A DNA stretch of 58,029 bases from contig JAAFJH010000003.1 of NCBI GenBank assembly GCA_013298875.1, positions 1 through 58,029 of the forward strand. The letters run 5' to 3'. Of this stretch, positions 8,755-18,104 are shown piece by piece (position 1 is the stretch's first letter; each line of letters begins with the position of its first letter). Origin of the DNA: Synechococcales cyanobacterium bin2.concoct.b11b12b14.033 (GTDB lineage: Bacteria; Cyanobacteriota; Vampirovibrionia; Caenarcaniphilales; Caenarcanaceae). Made by a program: the position numbers and the translations under genes. Below the pieces are notes generated by a model, which was not told the origin of the DNA, made no database searches, and was given only the letters and a program-made list of their open reading frames with translations.

Positions 8755-9510
8755 TTAGTAGTATTTATTTTTGTTGAGTTTGTCTTTATTTTCAGACGGA
8801 GGATATAAATTGCCTGCATAATCCTTTGACCATCCAGTTATCCAAAGTTTCTTGCTCCGAGCCATAAGCCAGCCCGGAATCCCAATATTTGAATCTAAAA
8901 GCATTTGAATCATTGCGTCTGGTGAGATATGAATAAAGTTTTGCTCAAAATATTTTAAAACTCTCTTCGGGTCTAAGTCATGCCGAAAATCAGGATTTAA
9001 AACTTCTTTCATTTCTTTTTCTTGTTCTTCTTTTAAATTCTCTTGAAAAAGAGAATTTGGAGGAATATCTGACCAATCTGGTTTGATATAGGTGTAAAGT
9101 CCTTCACTTTTCTTTTTAATTTGACTAGCGGTCATATCCTTTTGAATCAGCTCACCAGTGGCACAACTAATACCAATTTGGCAAAATTTAAAATCAAAAC
9201 CTCTTAAAATCACAAAAGGATCTCCAATATGTTTTTTAACACATTGCACCTTAAATTCATCGAATAAGCGTAATGTCCAAGCATTGTCTGAATTCCATTC
9301 GATTGTAGCTCCTATCGCAATAAATTCTTCAAACGCATTAACTAATTCGCTGTTAGAAGGAAACCATAAATCATAATCGTTTACTTTTCTGCCTAAAATG
9401 CCCGACAAGATTGAGCCACCAGCCAAAAAAGCATTATATTCTTCTAGTATTTTTTTTAATGGTTCAGGCAATTTTAGAAATATTTCTAAAGCTTTTTGTT
9501 CACTATTCAT
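8755..9510 (-). CDS. nucleotidyltransferase-fold protein (pol-beta superfamily)
   Basis: A 251-residue protein. Residues 28-53 contain NAFLAGGSILSGILG...NDYDLWF, the GGS-x(n)-DxD signature of the DNA polymerase beta-type nucleotidyltransferase fold, as in the head domain of CCA-adding enzymes. The rest has no recognised partner domain. The substrate could be a tRNA, another RNA end or a protein (AMPylation), and the sequence does not decide. A second, different nucleotidyltransferase is encoded at 10523. Confidence 0.6.
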   Translation of the reverse strand: MNSEQKALEIFLKLPEPLKKILEEYNAFLAGGSILSGILGRKVNDYDLWFPSNSELVNAFEEFIAIGATIEWNSDNAWTLRLFDEFKVQCVKKHIGDPFVILRGFDFKFCQIGISCATGELIQKDMTASQIKKKSEGLYTYIKPDWSDIPPNSLFQENLKEEQEKEMKEVLNPDFRHDLDPKRVLKYFEQNFIHISPDAMIQMLLDSNIGIPGWLMARSKKLWITGWSKDYAGNLYPPSENKDKLNKNKYY

Positions 9511-9566
9511 GGTTAATTATGTTTAAAGGTTAAAAGAAAAGATCATTGATTTTTAATTTGTGAATA

Positions 9567-10064
9567 TTAAATATGATATAATTCCCAAATACTTTCAGAA
9601 TCACCATCCTCCCCATAAGCTATTGTACCGTTAGAGCTTGAAGCTATCTTCTCAATATTAAATATAGTACTAATATCAGTCCTCTTACTGTAAGAATCAT
9701 AGGTTGATCTATCACGTCCTCGCACTAAGTCCCCTAATTTAAATTTAACAGATGTACCATTTTTATCTATCGTAACAGAGCTATAAGTTTTTAAATTTTC
9801 ATCCAGATATTCCCTATCCAAAATAATACAATGTCTTCTAGAATCATTATGTTCTATTTTAATTATTTCAAATAGATCTGTAATATCATTAAAAATAACT
9901 TTTGGGTTGTATTCATTGCCATTGAAATGAATAAATAAAACTTTCTTATCTATGGTTAAAATTATACTTCCATAAGCTGATTCATTAAAATCATGTTTAC
10001 CATAGTGTGGTAATTCTCGTATAACTTCTTTAGTTAATTTGTTTTTGATATAATAGTTAGTCAT
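9567..10064 (-). CDS. hypothetical protein
   Basis: A 165-residue protein rich in charged residues and Ile/Tyr, without a recognised family. The N-terminus (YYIKNKLTKEVIRELP) looks like a short beta-rich domain. It is the first gene of the leftward block. The 200 bases before it (10065-10265) are very AT-rich and hold no gene or motif I can support; they are probably a divergent promoter region. Confidence 0.55.
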   Translation of the reverse strand: MTNYYIKNKLTKEVIRELPHYGKHDFNESAYGSIILTIDKKVLFIHFNGNEYNPKVIFNDITDLFEIIKIEHNDSRRHCIILDREYLDENLKTYSSVTIDKNGTSVKFKLGDLVRGRDRSTYDSYSKRTDISTIFNIEKIASSSNGTIAYGEDGDSESIWELYHI

Positions 10065-10265
10065 ATAAATTTTTTCTTATTTAAATAAACTGGTGTTTGT
10101 CAATAGAGATAATTAAAATATTACTCCACAACTATCTAATACACAAAATAATACAAATAATTACACATGTTCTAATTGGTTTTTATATTAAATTAATTTA
10201 ACAATTCATATTTATTATGCTTAAAGGGCATTTGAAATGTTAAATTAAAAAAAAAGTAAAAAATT

Positions 10266-10514
10266 ATGAATCCTCAAATTCTCAAAATAGTGGCTATACT
10301 AAGTATTTTCTCTATATTTGTATTAATAGTGCTAAGACCTCCCCATAGATGTTTAGTGGTGGAAGATATTATTCTATATACTAAGAAATGTAAGGAAGCA
10401 GGAATGGGAGTTACATCCTTTGCACATTGTTTAGATTGCTGTATTGAATTGTTGCAATGCGATACTTTGGGTGAAATGGGGAATATAAAACCAATGAAAA
10501 ACGATAAAATCTAA
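10266..10514 (+). CDS. small single-pass membrane protein
   Basis: An 82-residue protein with an N-terminal hydrophobic helix (residues 6-24) and a soluble part with five Cys (CLVVED, KKC, HCLDCC, QC). The spacing suggests disulphide bonds or metal binding rather than a known family. Its stop is eight bases before the nucleotidyltransferase gene, so the two are likely co-transcribed. Confidence 0.5.
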   Translation: MNPQILKIVAILSIFSIFVLIVLRPPHRCLVVEDIILYTKKCKEAGMGVTSFAHCLDCCIELLQCDTLGEMGNIKPMKNDKI

Positions 10515-10522
10515 GAGGGCAT

Positions 10523-11485
10523 ATGGACATAATTGTAAAAATGAATTTTGGTTCTTTGGTATATGGGACTAATTTACCTACAAGCGATCAAGATTTTAAA
10601 ATGATCTATATACCGGATGCAAAAGATATATTGTTAGGTAGAATACAGAATAGTATTGTGAGTCACTCAACCAAACAAAAAAATACACAGGATGATGTAG
10701 ATTATGAGAATTATGCTTATCATTATTTCTTGAAATTGCTATGTTCGGGTCAAACAGTAGCATTAGATATGTTGTTCACCCCCGAAAATCATTTATTATT
10801 AAAAACTTCTTTATGGGAAGAGATTTTATCGTTAAAGGATAAATTTATCTCTAAATCCCTTTATCCTTTTGTAGGTTATTGCAAAAGTCAAGCTTATAAA
10901 TACAGTATTAAAGGTGTTCGTATAAAAGAAGCAAAACAGGCTCTTGAAGTGTTAAAGCCTCATTATTTAAAATCACCTCAAATAAATTTAGAAGAAATTC
11001 TAATTGAATATGAAAAGATGATTCCAGAATGCACTCATATAAAAATAGAAAACAAAGTCAATAAACATAACTTAAGTGAAGATTTTTTGGTTGTGTGTGG
11101 GAAAATGATCCCTGTAAAGGCATCATTTAAATTTGCATATGGGATACTAGATACATTAGTGTCTCAATATGGTCACAGAACACTAGAGACAGAAAAGAAT
11201 AACTATGATCATAAAGCACTCTATCATGCATTCAGGGTGGCGTATGAGGCTCTTGAGTTATTAAAGACAGGTCATATAACTTTCCCTAATCCGGAAGTTT
11301 CTTTCCTTCTAGATATAAGAAAAGGATTATGTCAATATGAGGATTTGCAGTTTAAATTAGACGAATTAATAGAAGAAATAGATAAAGCAATGAATGAATC
11401 TAATTTAAGAGAAAAACCTGATTTAGACTTGGCAGATCAGTTAGTGTTAAAGGTATATAGAGATAAAATCAAAGTAAATACCTGA
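10523..11485 (+). CDS. predicted nucleotidyltransferase (RlaP/PF10127-like)
   Basis: A 320-residue protein. The N-terminus FGSLVYGTNLPTSDQDFKMIY (residues 9-29) is the GSxxYG-x(n)-SDxD signature of the predicted nucleotidyltransferase family common in large phages and linked by comparative genomics to RNA repair. The remaining 290 residues are mainly helical, as is usual for the family. A GAGG site precedes the ATG. The stop TGA is followed at once by an in-frame TAG. Confidence 0.75.
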   Translation: MDIIVKMNFGSLVYGTNLPTSDQDFKMIYIPDAKDILLGRIQNSIVSHSTKQKNTQDDVDYENYAYHYFLKLLCSGQTVALDMLFTPENHLLLKTSLWEEILSLKDKFISKSLYPFVGYCKSQAYKYSIKGVRIKEAKQALEVLKPHYLKSPQINLEEILIEYEKMIPECTHIKIENKVNKHNLSEDFLVVCGKMIPVKASFKFAYGILDTLVSQYGHRTLETEKNNYDHKALYHAFRVAYEALELLKTGHITFPNPEVSFLLDIRKGLCQYEDLQFKLDELIEEIDKAMNESNLREKPDLDLADQLVLKVYRDKIKVNT

Positions 11486-11503
11486 TAGTCTAGTCTAAAA
11501 AAT

Positions 11504-11518
11504 ACAAAAATTATTTAG
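11504..11518 (+). promoter_or_regulatory. putative late-promoter motif (copy 3)
   Basis: ACAAAAATTATTTAG, 21 bases before the ATG at 11539. It differs from the consensus ACAAAAATTAAATAG at two positions. Confidence 0.55.
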
Positions 11519-11538
11519 TTTTACTATATATAGACAAA

Positions 11539-13773
11539 ATGGCAGCAGGCGGAGTTTTAACGGGGACATACCCAAATCCTCTATTAAGGAATACAGGGGT
11601 AGTGCCAGGAACGTATGGTACTGCAACCCAAACAGCACGATTTACAGTAACTAATACAGGTCAACTTACTCTAGCACAAAATGTACCGATCTCAATCCCT
11701 GCATCTCAAGTTATTGGATTTGATGAAGCAATACAAGATGCGGTAGGTAACGCATTAGTAGACTCACCCAATATAGACTTTACGTATAATGATCCAGCCA
11801 ATATAATAACGGCTGACCTAACAAATACACCCGTAACATCAGGCACCTATAATTTACCAACCATAACAACCGATCTTAAAGGTCGAGTTACCGGCATCTC
11901 GAATGGATCGGTATTTAGTCCAGGACATACAATATATGAAGATAGCACTATTTTCCCTCAACGTTTAGGATTAAGTTTTTATGGTGCTAATTTTGATGTG
12001 GTGGATGATAACTTAAATAATCAGACAGATGTTCAATTATCCTTAACAGGGGTAGTATCGGGTTCCTATGGGTCAAACATTCAGGTACCTCAAGTCACAG
12101 TAGATCAAAAAGGTAGACTAACAATATCAGGCACTGTTCCTTTAGCGGGTCAATTACCTCCTCATGCAATACAGGAAGACAACACAACATTCACGCAGAG
12201 AGGAAATTTAAGTTTTGCGGGACAATACTTTGATTTGTCGGATGATTCTGTAAATAATCAGACTGAAGTAACGTTTGCTAGTAGCGGGATAACAGCGGGA
12301 ACATACGGATCCGCTACCCAAATTCCTCAAATTACTTATGATGTTAAGGGTAGAACTTTATCGGCTATAAATATTCCTCTCTCAATATCTTCAACTCAGA
12401 TTAATAATTTCAATGAAGCAGTACAGGATGCGGTAGGTGGAATTCTTCAAGATACCCCCAATATAGATTTCACGTATAATGATCCGGGAAATACCATAAC
12501 AGCCGACTTATTAGATAAAGCAGTTGTACCCGGTACATACAACTATGTAACTCTAACAGTAGATCAAAAAGGCTTAGTTACTTCAGCTTCATCTGGGATT
12601 TCATCATTTACTAATACGGATGGATTACCAGAGGGGGTAACTAATTTATACTTTACGAATGAGAGAGCACAGGATGCGGTCGGGAATTCATTAGTAGATT
12701 CAGCCAATATAGATTTTACATATAATGATCCAGCTAATCAAATAACAGCCGATCTAACAAATACTGGTGTAGCTTCAGGTACTTATGGTTCCGCAGGTAA
12801 TATACCAATATATCAAGTCACGACAAAAGGCAGATTAACTTCAGTCTCTACAGTTCCTATACAAATAACACCTTCCGGTATATTAGATTTCAACGAGGCA
12901 ATACAGGATGCGGTAGGTAACGCATTAGTAGACTCACCCAATATAGACTTTACATATAATGATGGAACAAATCAGATAAATTCCGTCTTAACACCTTCGG
13001 GGGTTTCTTCAGGTATATATATTAACCCTACCGTAACTATAGATACGAGAGGTAGAATTACAACAATAGCATCAAATAGTCTGATCGGAGGACATATTAT
13101 TTATGAAGATAATTCGTCTTTTGTTCAACGAGGAAATTTAAGTTTTGATGGTAATCAGTTTGATTTATCGGATGATTCCGGGAATAACCAGACAGATGTT
13201 AGGTTAAATAATACAGGTGTTGTAGCAGGAACTTACGGAAACGCTACAACAATAGGTACCTTTAATGTGACGAATAAAGGAAGGTTAACAAGTGCAGGTA
13301 CAGCAACTTTCACAAAGAAGATAGGTGTTGATAATGTTTCCTTAACAAGTCAAAATAGTCCAACAGGTCATGGATCTACCAACACAGCTATAAGATGGTT
13401 TAATGGATTAAACTTTTTAGTATTTAATGGGAATTACAATGTAGCGAATAGTGCCCCCTCAGGTATGTCATGGACAATAACTTCTGGAAATGGTGCAGGT
13501 ATTTACATGGTTACATATATAGATGCAAGTAGCAGTGGTGTTCTCAATATGGGGATAAGTCGTAACTCTACTCAATTATCAACACCAATTCAATCCATTA
13601 ACCCTTCTAATAGATTAGCGATGATTAACACGAGTGGTGCAGGGAATATTTCTTGCCTATGTTGGATTGGTGTATTAAATCCGGGAGATGTATTGAGAGC
13701 TCATACAGATGGGACAGCAAATGCAGGTGCGGGGGTAATTTATTTTAGTGTATCTAGAATGTTTAAATTCTAA
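11539..13773 (+). CDS. tail fibre protein, paralogue of the 3184-5496 fibre
   Basis: A 744-residue fibre that starts directly in the shaft ([15 protein letters not shown]) without the Gly linker of its paralogue. It is built from the same modules ([17 protein letters not shown], QEDNxxFxQRGNLSFxG, [15 protein letters not shown]). The C-terminal 150 residues (PTGHGSTNTAIRWF...) match the tip of the 3184 fibre in order and motif. Two DNA segments of about 70 bases are identical or nearly so to 3895-3965 and 4342-4409. Role: host recognition at the tail tip. The presence of several partly identical fibres invites recombination between them. Confidence 0.85.
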   Translation: MAAGGVLTGTYPNPLLRNTGVVPGTYGTATQTARFTVTNTGQLTLAQNVPISIPASQVIGFDEAIQDAVGNALVDSPNIDFTYNDPANIITADLTNTPVTSGTYNLPTITTDLKGRVTGISNGSVFSPGHTIYEDSTIFPQRLGLSFYGANFDVVDDNLNNQTDVQLSLTGVVSGSYGSNIQVPQVTVDQKGRLTISGTVPLAGQLPPHAIQEDNTTFTQRGNLSFAGQYFDLSDDSVNNQTEVTFASSGITAGTYGSATQIPQITYDVKGRTLSAINIPLSISSTQINNFNEAVQDAVGGILQDTPNIDFTYNDPGNTITADLLDKAVVPGTYNYVTLTVDQKGLVTSASSGISSFTNTDGLPEGVTNLYFTNERAQDAVGNSLVDSANIDFTYNDPANQITADLTNTGVASGTYGSAGNIPIYQVTTKGRLTSVSTVPIQITPSGILDFNEAIQDAVGNALVDSPNIDFTYNDGTNQINSVLTPSGVSSGIYINPTVTIDTRGRITTIASNSLIGGHIIYEDNSSFVQRGNLSFDGNQFDLSDDSGNNQTDVRLNNTGVVAGTYGNATTIGTFNVTNKGRLTSAGTATFTKKIGVDNVSLTSQNSPTGHGSTNTAIRWFNGLNFLVFNGNYNVANSAPSGMSWTITSGNGAGIYMVTYIDASSSGVLNMGISRNSTQLSTPIQSINPSNRLAMINTSGAGNISCLCWIGVLNPGDVLRAHTDGTANAGAGVIYFSVSRMFKF

Positions 13774-13810
13774 ACATTTCTAATAAGCTTCAAATTGGTC
13801 TTAACAAAAT

Positions 13811-13825
13811 ACAAAAATTAAATAG
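13811..13825 (+). promoter_or_regulatory. putative late-promoter motif (copy 4)
   Basis: ACAAAAATTAAATAG exactly, only seven bases before the ATG at 13832. If this is a -10 region, the transcript would be nearly leaderless. Confidence 0.55.
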
Positions 13826-13831
13826 AAAACC

Positions 13832-15073
13832 ATGCCAGGATATTTACAACCATACGGAATGTTTCCAATTTGCTGCGGAAGTAGCGGAACTTCAGGGGGA
13901 AGTTCAGGAGGAAGTACAACACCGACGGGGCCCGCAGGAGGGTCTTTATCGGGTACATACCCCAACCCCCTATTAGCTAATACAGGAGTGACAGCCGGAA
14001 CTTATGGTTCCTCTTCACAAGTGCCTGTATTTATAGTAAACTCTTCAGGTCAGATCACATCTGTCACAAACACGCCATTATCTATAACATCCTCACAAAT
14101 ATCAGATTTAAGTGAGACTGTACAGGATATTGTGGGTACGGCATTTATAGATTCAGCCAATATAGATTTCACGTACAATGATCCTGGAAATACCATAACT
14201 GCCGATTTAACAAATACAGCGGTTTCTCCAGGTACGTATGGCTCTAATGTATTGATTCCTATCATAACGGTAGATACAAAGGGAAGGGTAACAAGTTTAA
14301 CCACAATACCTGCATCAGGTTCAACAGGAGTAACGCCTCCCGGAGGGGCAAATACTCAAGTCCAATTTAATAATGGAGGGGTATTTGGGGGGAGTCCTAC
14401 TTTTGTATTTGATCCTACTACTAATAGATTAGGTCTAGGTACAGGTAGTCCTACCGCAAAGCAAGATATAGTAGGACAAATTGACGAAGTACAATTAAAA
14501 GTCAAAGGAAACGCTACACAAACAAATGATATTGTCCAGATACAAAATAGTGCTGGTCAGAATCAATTAACGGTAGCAAATAATGGAGCTATTGAATTAG
14601 GTACCGGAGCAGTAGCGACCGAACTAGGTCAGTTAGTACACGCAAATGGTAATTTTTCAACACCAGGAGATGCTCAAACCAGTGAATACCCCTTGAGGGT
14701 TGCGACATCAACAGGCACTCAAACACCTTTAAGTATAGATGGGATAACTGAACAGATCACAATACCAGTTAATAAAACTATAATTTTTTCAGGTGTTGTG
14801 GGGGCAAGAAGTTCCATTGGGGACTCTGCTTATTGGGAAATTAGAGGGGTAATTAAAAATGATTCAGGAACTACTTCATTAGTGGGGACACCTCTAGTAA
14901 GCTATATAGCTTCTGATTTAGGTGCCTTAACATGGAATTCTGGAAACATATATTCCGCTATAGCTATAAATGCAGATAATGCTACAGATTCACTAGCTAT
15001 ATTGGTAACAGGAGAATCAGGTGTGACTATAAGATGGAATTCCTTTATAAAAACGGTAGAAATCGGTTTCTAA
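13832..15073 (+). CDS. tail fibre protein with shared C-terminal tip
   Basis: A 413-residue fibre: a short N-terminus with a CC pair (residues 13-14), a Gly/Ser/Thr linker (residues 15-29), PTGPAGGSLSGTYPNPLL, two shaft modules, then PGGANTQVQFNNGGVFGGSPTFVFD, a fibre motif common in phages. The C-terminal 130 residues end in a tip (TSLVGTPLVSYIA...IRWNSFIKTVEI) that recurs in the next four fibre genes. The variation in shaft length with a constant tip suggests module shuffling. Confidence 0.8.
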   Translation: MPGYLQPYGMFPICCGSSGTSGGSSGGSTTPTGPAGGSLSGTYPNPLLANTGVTAGTYGSSSQVPVFIVNSSGQITSVTNTPLSITSSQISDLSETVQDIVGTAFIDSANIDFTYNDPGNTITADLTNTAVSPGTYGSNVLIPIITVDTKGRVTSLTTIPASGSTGVTPPGGANTQVQFNNGGVFGGSPTFVFDPTTNRLGLGTGSPTAKQDIVGQIDEVQLKVKGNATQTNDIVQIQNSAGQNQLTVANNGAIELGTGAVATELGQLVHANGNFSTPGDAQTSEYPLRVATSTGTQTPLSIDGITEQITIPVNKTIIFSGVVGARSSIGDSAYWEIRGVIKNDSGTTSLVGTPLVSYIASDLGALTWNSGNIYSAIAINADNATDSLAILVTGESGVTIRWNSFIKTVEIGF

Positions 15074-15092
15074 TCTCTACCAGTATATACTT

Positions 15093-15106
15093 AAATAATT
15101 AAATAG
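15093..15106 (+). promoter_or_regulatory. putative late-promoter motif (copy 5)
   Basis: AAATAATTAAATAG, 22 bases before the ATG at 15128. The core ATTAAATAG is intact. Confidence 0.5.
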
Positions 15107-15127
15107 AAAGGTTAAAAGTTAAATCAA

Positions 15128-17032
15128 ATGACAGCAGGATTAATAGATTATTCAGGTGGTAACTTCAATGTACGGAGCGGATATGCAGCCGGAAAAGGAC
15201 TTCAGGCAAATCCAGTTGGAACAGGCATGGGTAATACTGGTTATGTTTTGTTTAAGGAACTACTAGTTAATGGTTCAAATTATGTAGGGTTTAAAGCTCC
15301 TGATAGTGTTAGTGCAAACTTATTATGGACATTACCAGCAATTGATGGGGGGAGTGGTCAAGTCTTATCCACGAATGGATCTGGTATATTAAGTTGGATA
15401 TCTCCAGGGGGAGGAGGCACAGTAACTTCAGTAGATGCTCAACCTGCTGCTGGTGCTGCTGCTGCTTTATTGAATATAACAGGAGGGGCTATAACAGGAT
15501 CTGGTACTTTTGTATTTGATTTAGATACTCAGACCGCTAACACAGTGTTTGCGGCTCCAAATGGATCAACAGGTCAACCTACTTTCAGGTCTTTGTTGGC
15601 AGCAGATATTCCTACACTCACTTCAGCAAAAATTAGTGATTTTGTAGAGGCAGCCCAAGATGCAGTTGGAAACGCCATAATTGATTCTGCGAGTATTGAT
15701 TTTACTTATGATGATACCGCTAATACTATTACAGGTATTGTGATTCCTAACACAACTAATCAGAGAGTTGTTATTAGCAATGACGGTACTGTAATAGGTA
15801 CAAGGAAACAAATTAATTTTATCCCGGGAACTGGTGTTAGTTATACAATTACAGATAACTCAGGTAGTGATAGAGTTGATTTAACTATTAATGCAGCAGC
15901 TTCTACTGCATATGCGACAGTTCAAGAGGAAGGAACTGCTTTAACTCAAAGAAGTATCTTAAACTTTATAGGTAGTGGGTTTACTGCTGCGGATGATAGT
16001 GGTAATAGTAGAACTAACGTAACGTTAGATACTGATTTAAATGCATTAGCTGACTTGACGACAACTGGTTTAATTACAAGAACCGGTTCAGGTACTGCCA
16101 CTACAAGAACCCTCACAGCAGGTACTACTAAAATCTCTGTTACTAACGGTAGTGGTGTAGCGGGTAATCCTACGATTGATTTAGGGACAGTAGCTTTAGA
16201 TGATTTATCGGATGTAGCAGTTTCAGCTCCTGCTACTGGTAATGTGATTCGTTATAATGGAACTACATGGGCAAACACTTCACTAGTTAGTACAGACATA
16301 ACAGGTTTTACTCCTGGTTCAGTTATATTTGCAGGTGCGGGTGGTGCATTAGCACAAGATAATCCCAATTTATTCTTTGATGATACTAATAATAGATTAG
16401 GTATCGGTAATGCAGCCCCTACCCAACCACTAGACGTTACAGGAAATGCAAGAGCAACCGGAACAGTAACTGGTGCAGGTATTATATCAACCCCTGTAGG
16501 TACCGGTGCTGGTAATGCCGGTTATATTAGATTAAATGAGTTAGTCGCTAATGGCTCTAACTATGTAGGTTTGAAATCTGCTGATGCTTTAGCTGCAAAT
16601 GTTACGTTTACTCTTCCAGTAGCAGACGGTACAGTAGGTCAGGCTATAGTTACAGATGGTGCAGGTAATTTATCTTTTACTGAATTGGAATATACCCAAA
16701 CCGGAACAACCACAGATGCGACTCCCTTAAACTTATCGCCTGGGTTGACAGTTGCTTCTAACTCAGCAATGACATTCCATGCTTTAATTGTTGGGAGAGA
16801 TATTCTAGGTAATGTAGCCTCATGGAAAGTGGAGGGAGGTATCAAGAGAGGAGCCGGTAATGCTTCTATCATAGATGTTGTGACAAGATCCTTACTAGCA
16901 ACAGATACTTTGGCAGTAAACTGGGATGTTACAGGAGTTGCGAGTACTAACGATTTAGTAATTCAGGTCACAGGTGCGGTTGCTACTAGTATAAACTGGA
17001 AAGCGAAAATCCGATACGTAACAGTTAGTTAG
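15128..17032 (+). CDS. tail fibre protein
   Basis: A 634-residue fibre. It carries two copies of a fibre module GNTGYVLFKELLVNGSNYVG...LPAIDGGSGQVLSTNGSG (residues about 35-90 and 455-510), a shared shaft part ([19 protein letters not shown]), a middle rich in Ala/Thr/Gly (ITRTGSGTATTRTLTAGTT) and the common tip (VEGGIKRGAGNASIIDVVT...INWKAKIRYVTVS). It is followed by a clear terminator at 17040. Confidence 0.8.
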   Translation: MTAGLIDYSGGNFNVRSGYAAGKGLQANPVGTGMGNTGYVLFKELLVNGSNYVGFKAPDSVSANLLWTLPAIDGGSGQVLSTNGSGILSWISPGGGGTVTSVDAQPAAGAAAALLNITGGAITGSGTFVFDLDTQTANTVFAAPNGSTGQPTFRSLLAADIPTLTSAKISDFVEAAQDAVGNAIIDSASIDFTYDDTANTITGIVIPNTTNQRVVISNDGTVIGTRKQINFIPGTGVSYTITDNSGSDRVDLTINAAASTAYATVQEEGTALTQRSILNFIGSGFTAADDSGNSRTNVTLDTDLNALADLTTTGLITRTGSGTATTRTLTAGTTKISVTNGSGVAGNPTIDLGTVALDDLSDVAVSAPATGNVIRYNGTTWANTSLVSTDITGFTPGSVIFAGAGGALAQDNPNLFFDDTNNRLGIGNAAPTQPLDVTGNARATGTVTGAGIISTPVGTGAGNAGYIRLNELVANGSNYVGLKSADALAANVTFTLPVADGTVGQAIVTDGAGNLSFTELEYTQTGTTTDATPLNLSPGLTVASNSAMTFHALIVGRDILGNVASWKVEGGIKRGAGNASIIDVVTRSLLATDTLAVNWDVTGVASTNDLVIQVTGAVATSINWKAKIRYVTVS

Positions 17033-17039
17033 AGAATCG

Positions 17040-17066
17040 AAGCACCTCAACCGGGGTGCTTTTTTG
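17040..17066 (+). terminator. intrinsic terminator after fibre gene
   Basis: AGCACCTC pairs with GGGGTGCT across an AACC loop, then six T. A textbook rho-independent terminator closing the fibre gene that ends at 17032. Confidence 0.85.
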
Positions 17067-17088
17067 TTAGTAGAACTTTGTCAAGACA

Positions 17089-17102
17089 CTAAAATTAAAT
17101 AG
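17089..17102 (+). promoter_or_regulatory. putative late-promoter motif (copy 6)
   Basis: CTAAAATTAAATAG, 16 bases before the ATG at 17118. Its position right after a terminator shows that the downstream genes need their own promoter, which supports a promoter role for this motif. Confidence 0.6.
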
Positions 17103-17117
17103 TGAAATAAATAAATA

Positions 17118-18104
17118 ATGGCAGATGTAATTATCAGCAATAATGCTGGAAACTTAGCAGTAGGCAAAAAGACCCCTGAAGGTAAGGTTGATGTAGAAGG
17201 TACTATTATAGGAAAGGTACTGATATCTAACCCTCAAGGTACAAGTACAGGACAAACTGGTGAATTAAGATTAAGGGAATTATCTACTAATGGTTCAAAT
17301 TATGTAGGTTTAAAATCTCCCGATACTTTAGCTTCCGATATAGTGTGGATTTTACCAAGCACAGATGGCACCACAGGGCAAGTGTTATCTACTAATGGTT
17401 CTAGTACATTAAGTTGGTTAACACTTTCTTCGGGAGGTACCCCAGGAGGAGCGACTACTAATGTGCAGTACAATAACGTAGGTGCTTTTGGTGGGGATTC
17501 AAATTTCACATATGACTCAACAAACAATCGAATTTTATTAGCCTCTCCAAGTTCGGTATCTAGTGCAAATAGAACTATATTTTCGGGAGGTCAAAACAAT
17601 ACTATTCAGTCCAGTGCAGATAATAGTGTTATATTATGAGGTCAAAGAGCGGTAGTCCGACATCAATCTGCATCCGTTACAGGTTATGATAGATTTTCGG
17701 CTGATGGAGATGCTCAAAGAAGTATATACGGATTAAGGGTGCAGACTACAAATTCGACCATCACAGATATGACAATAGATGGTGCTACAGCTTCTACCAC
17801 CACTAGATTAACATTACCAAATAATTCTCGGTGGGCATTTGAGATTTCGGTTGTTAGTGGAGATACCGCTACAGCAAATGCAGGTGCTTGGTTTTTTAGG
17901 GGTTTGATAAAAAAAACAACTACAAATGGGTCTACTTTACTAGTTGGAATAGCAGAGAAAGTAGCGTTCAAAGATGTGGCTGCTTGGGACGTAACAGTAA
18001 CAGCCGATACAACAAATGGGGCATTGAGAATTCAAGTAACAGGAGCATCCGCTACTACCATTAATTGGGTAGCGACAGTATCAACATCGGAGGTAATAGC
18101 ATAA
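17118..18104 (+). pseudogene. tail fibre gene interrupted by a TGA codon
   Basis: The frame would encode 328 residues: fibre module NGSNYVGLKSPDTLASDIVW, VQYNNVGAFGG, a YadA-like head repeat, then the common tip ending INWVATVSTSEVIA. A single TGA at 17637-17639 stands where the paralogue at 19880 has GGA in SVILGGQRGVVRHQS, a G-to-T change. The frame stays open and conserved after it (GQRAVVRHQSASVTG). It is either a recent nonsense mutation, a sequencing error, or a stop that is read through; GTG at 17739 could restart the tip. The next gene starts directly after its final TAA. Confidence 0.75.

Noticed and set aside
17118-18104. TGA read as glycine (genetic code 25) throughout the phage
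   Set aside because: Only one gene has such a TGA. Other genes (1304-2923, 6358-6813, 10523-11485, 28134-29531) end in TGA with no conserved sequence after it, and one TGA is followed at once by TAG.
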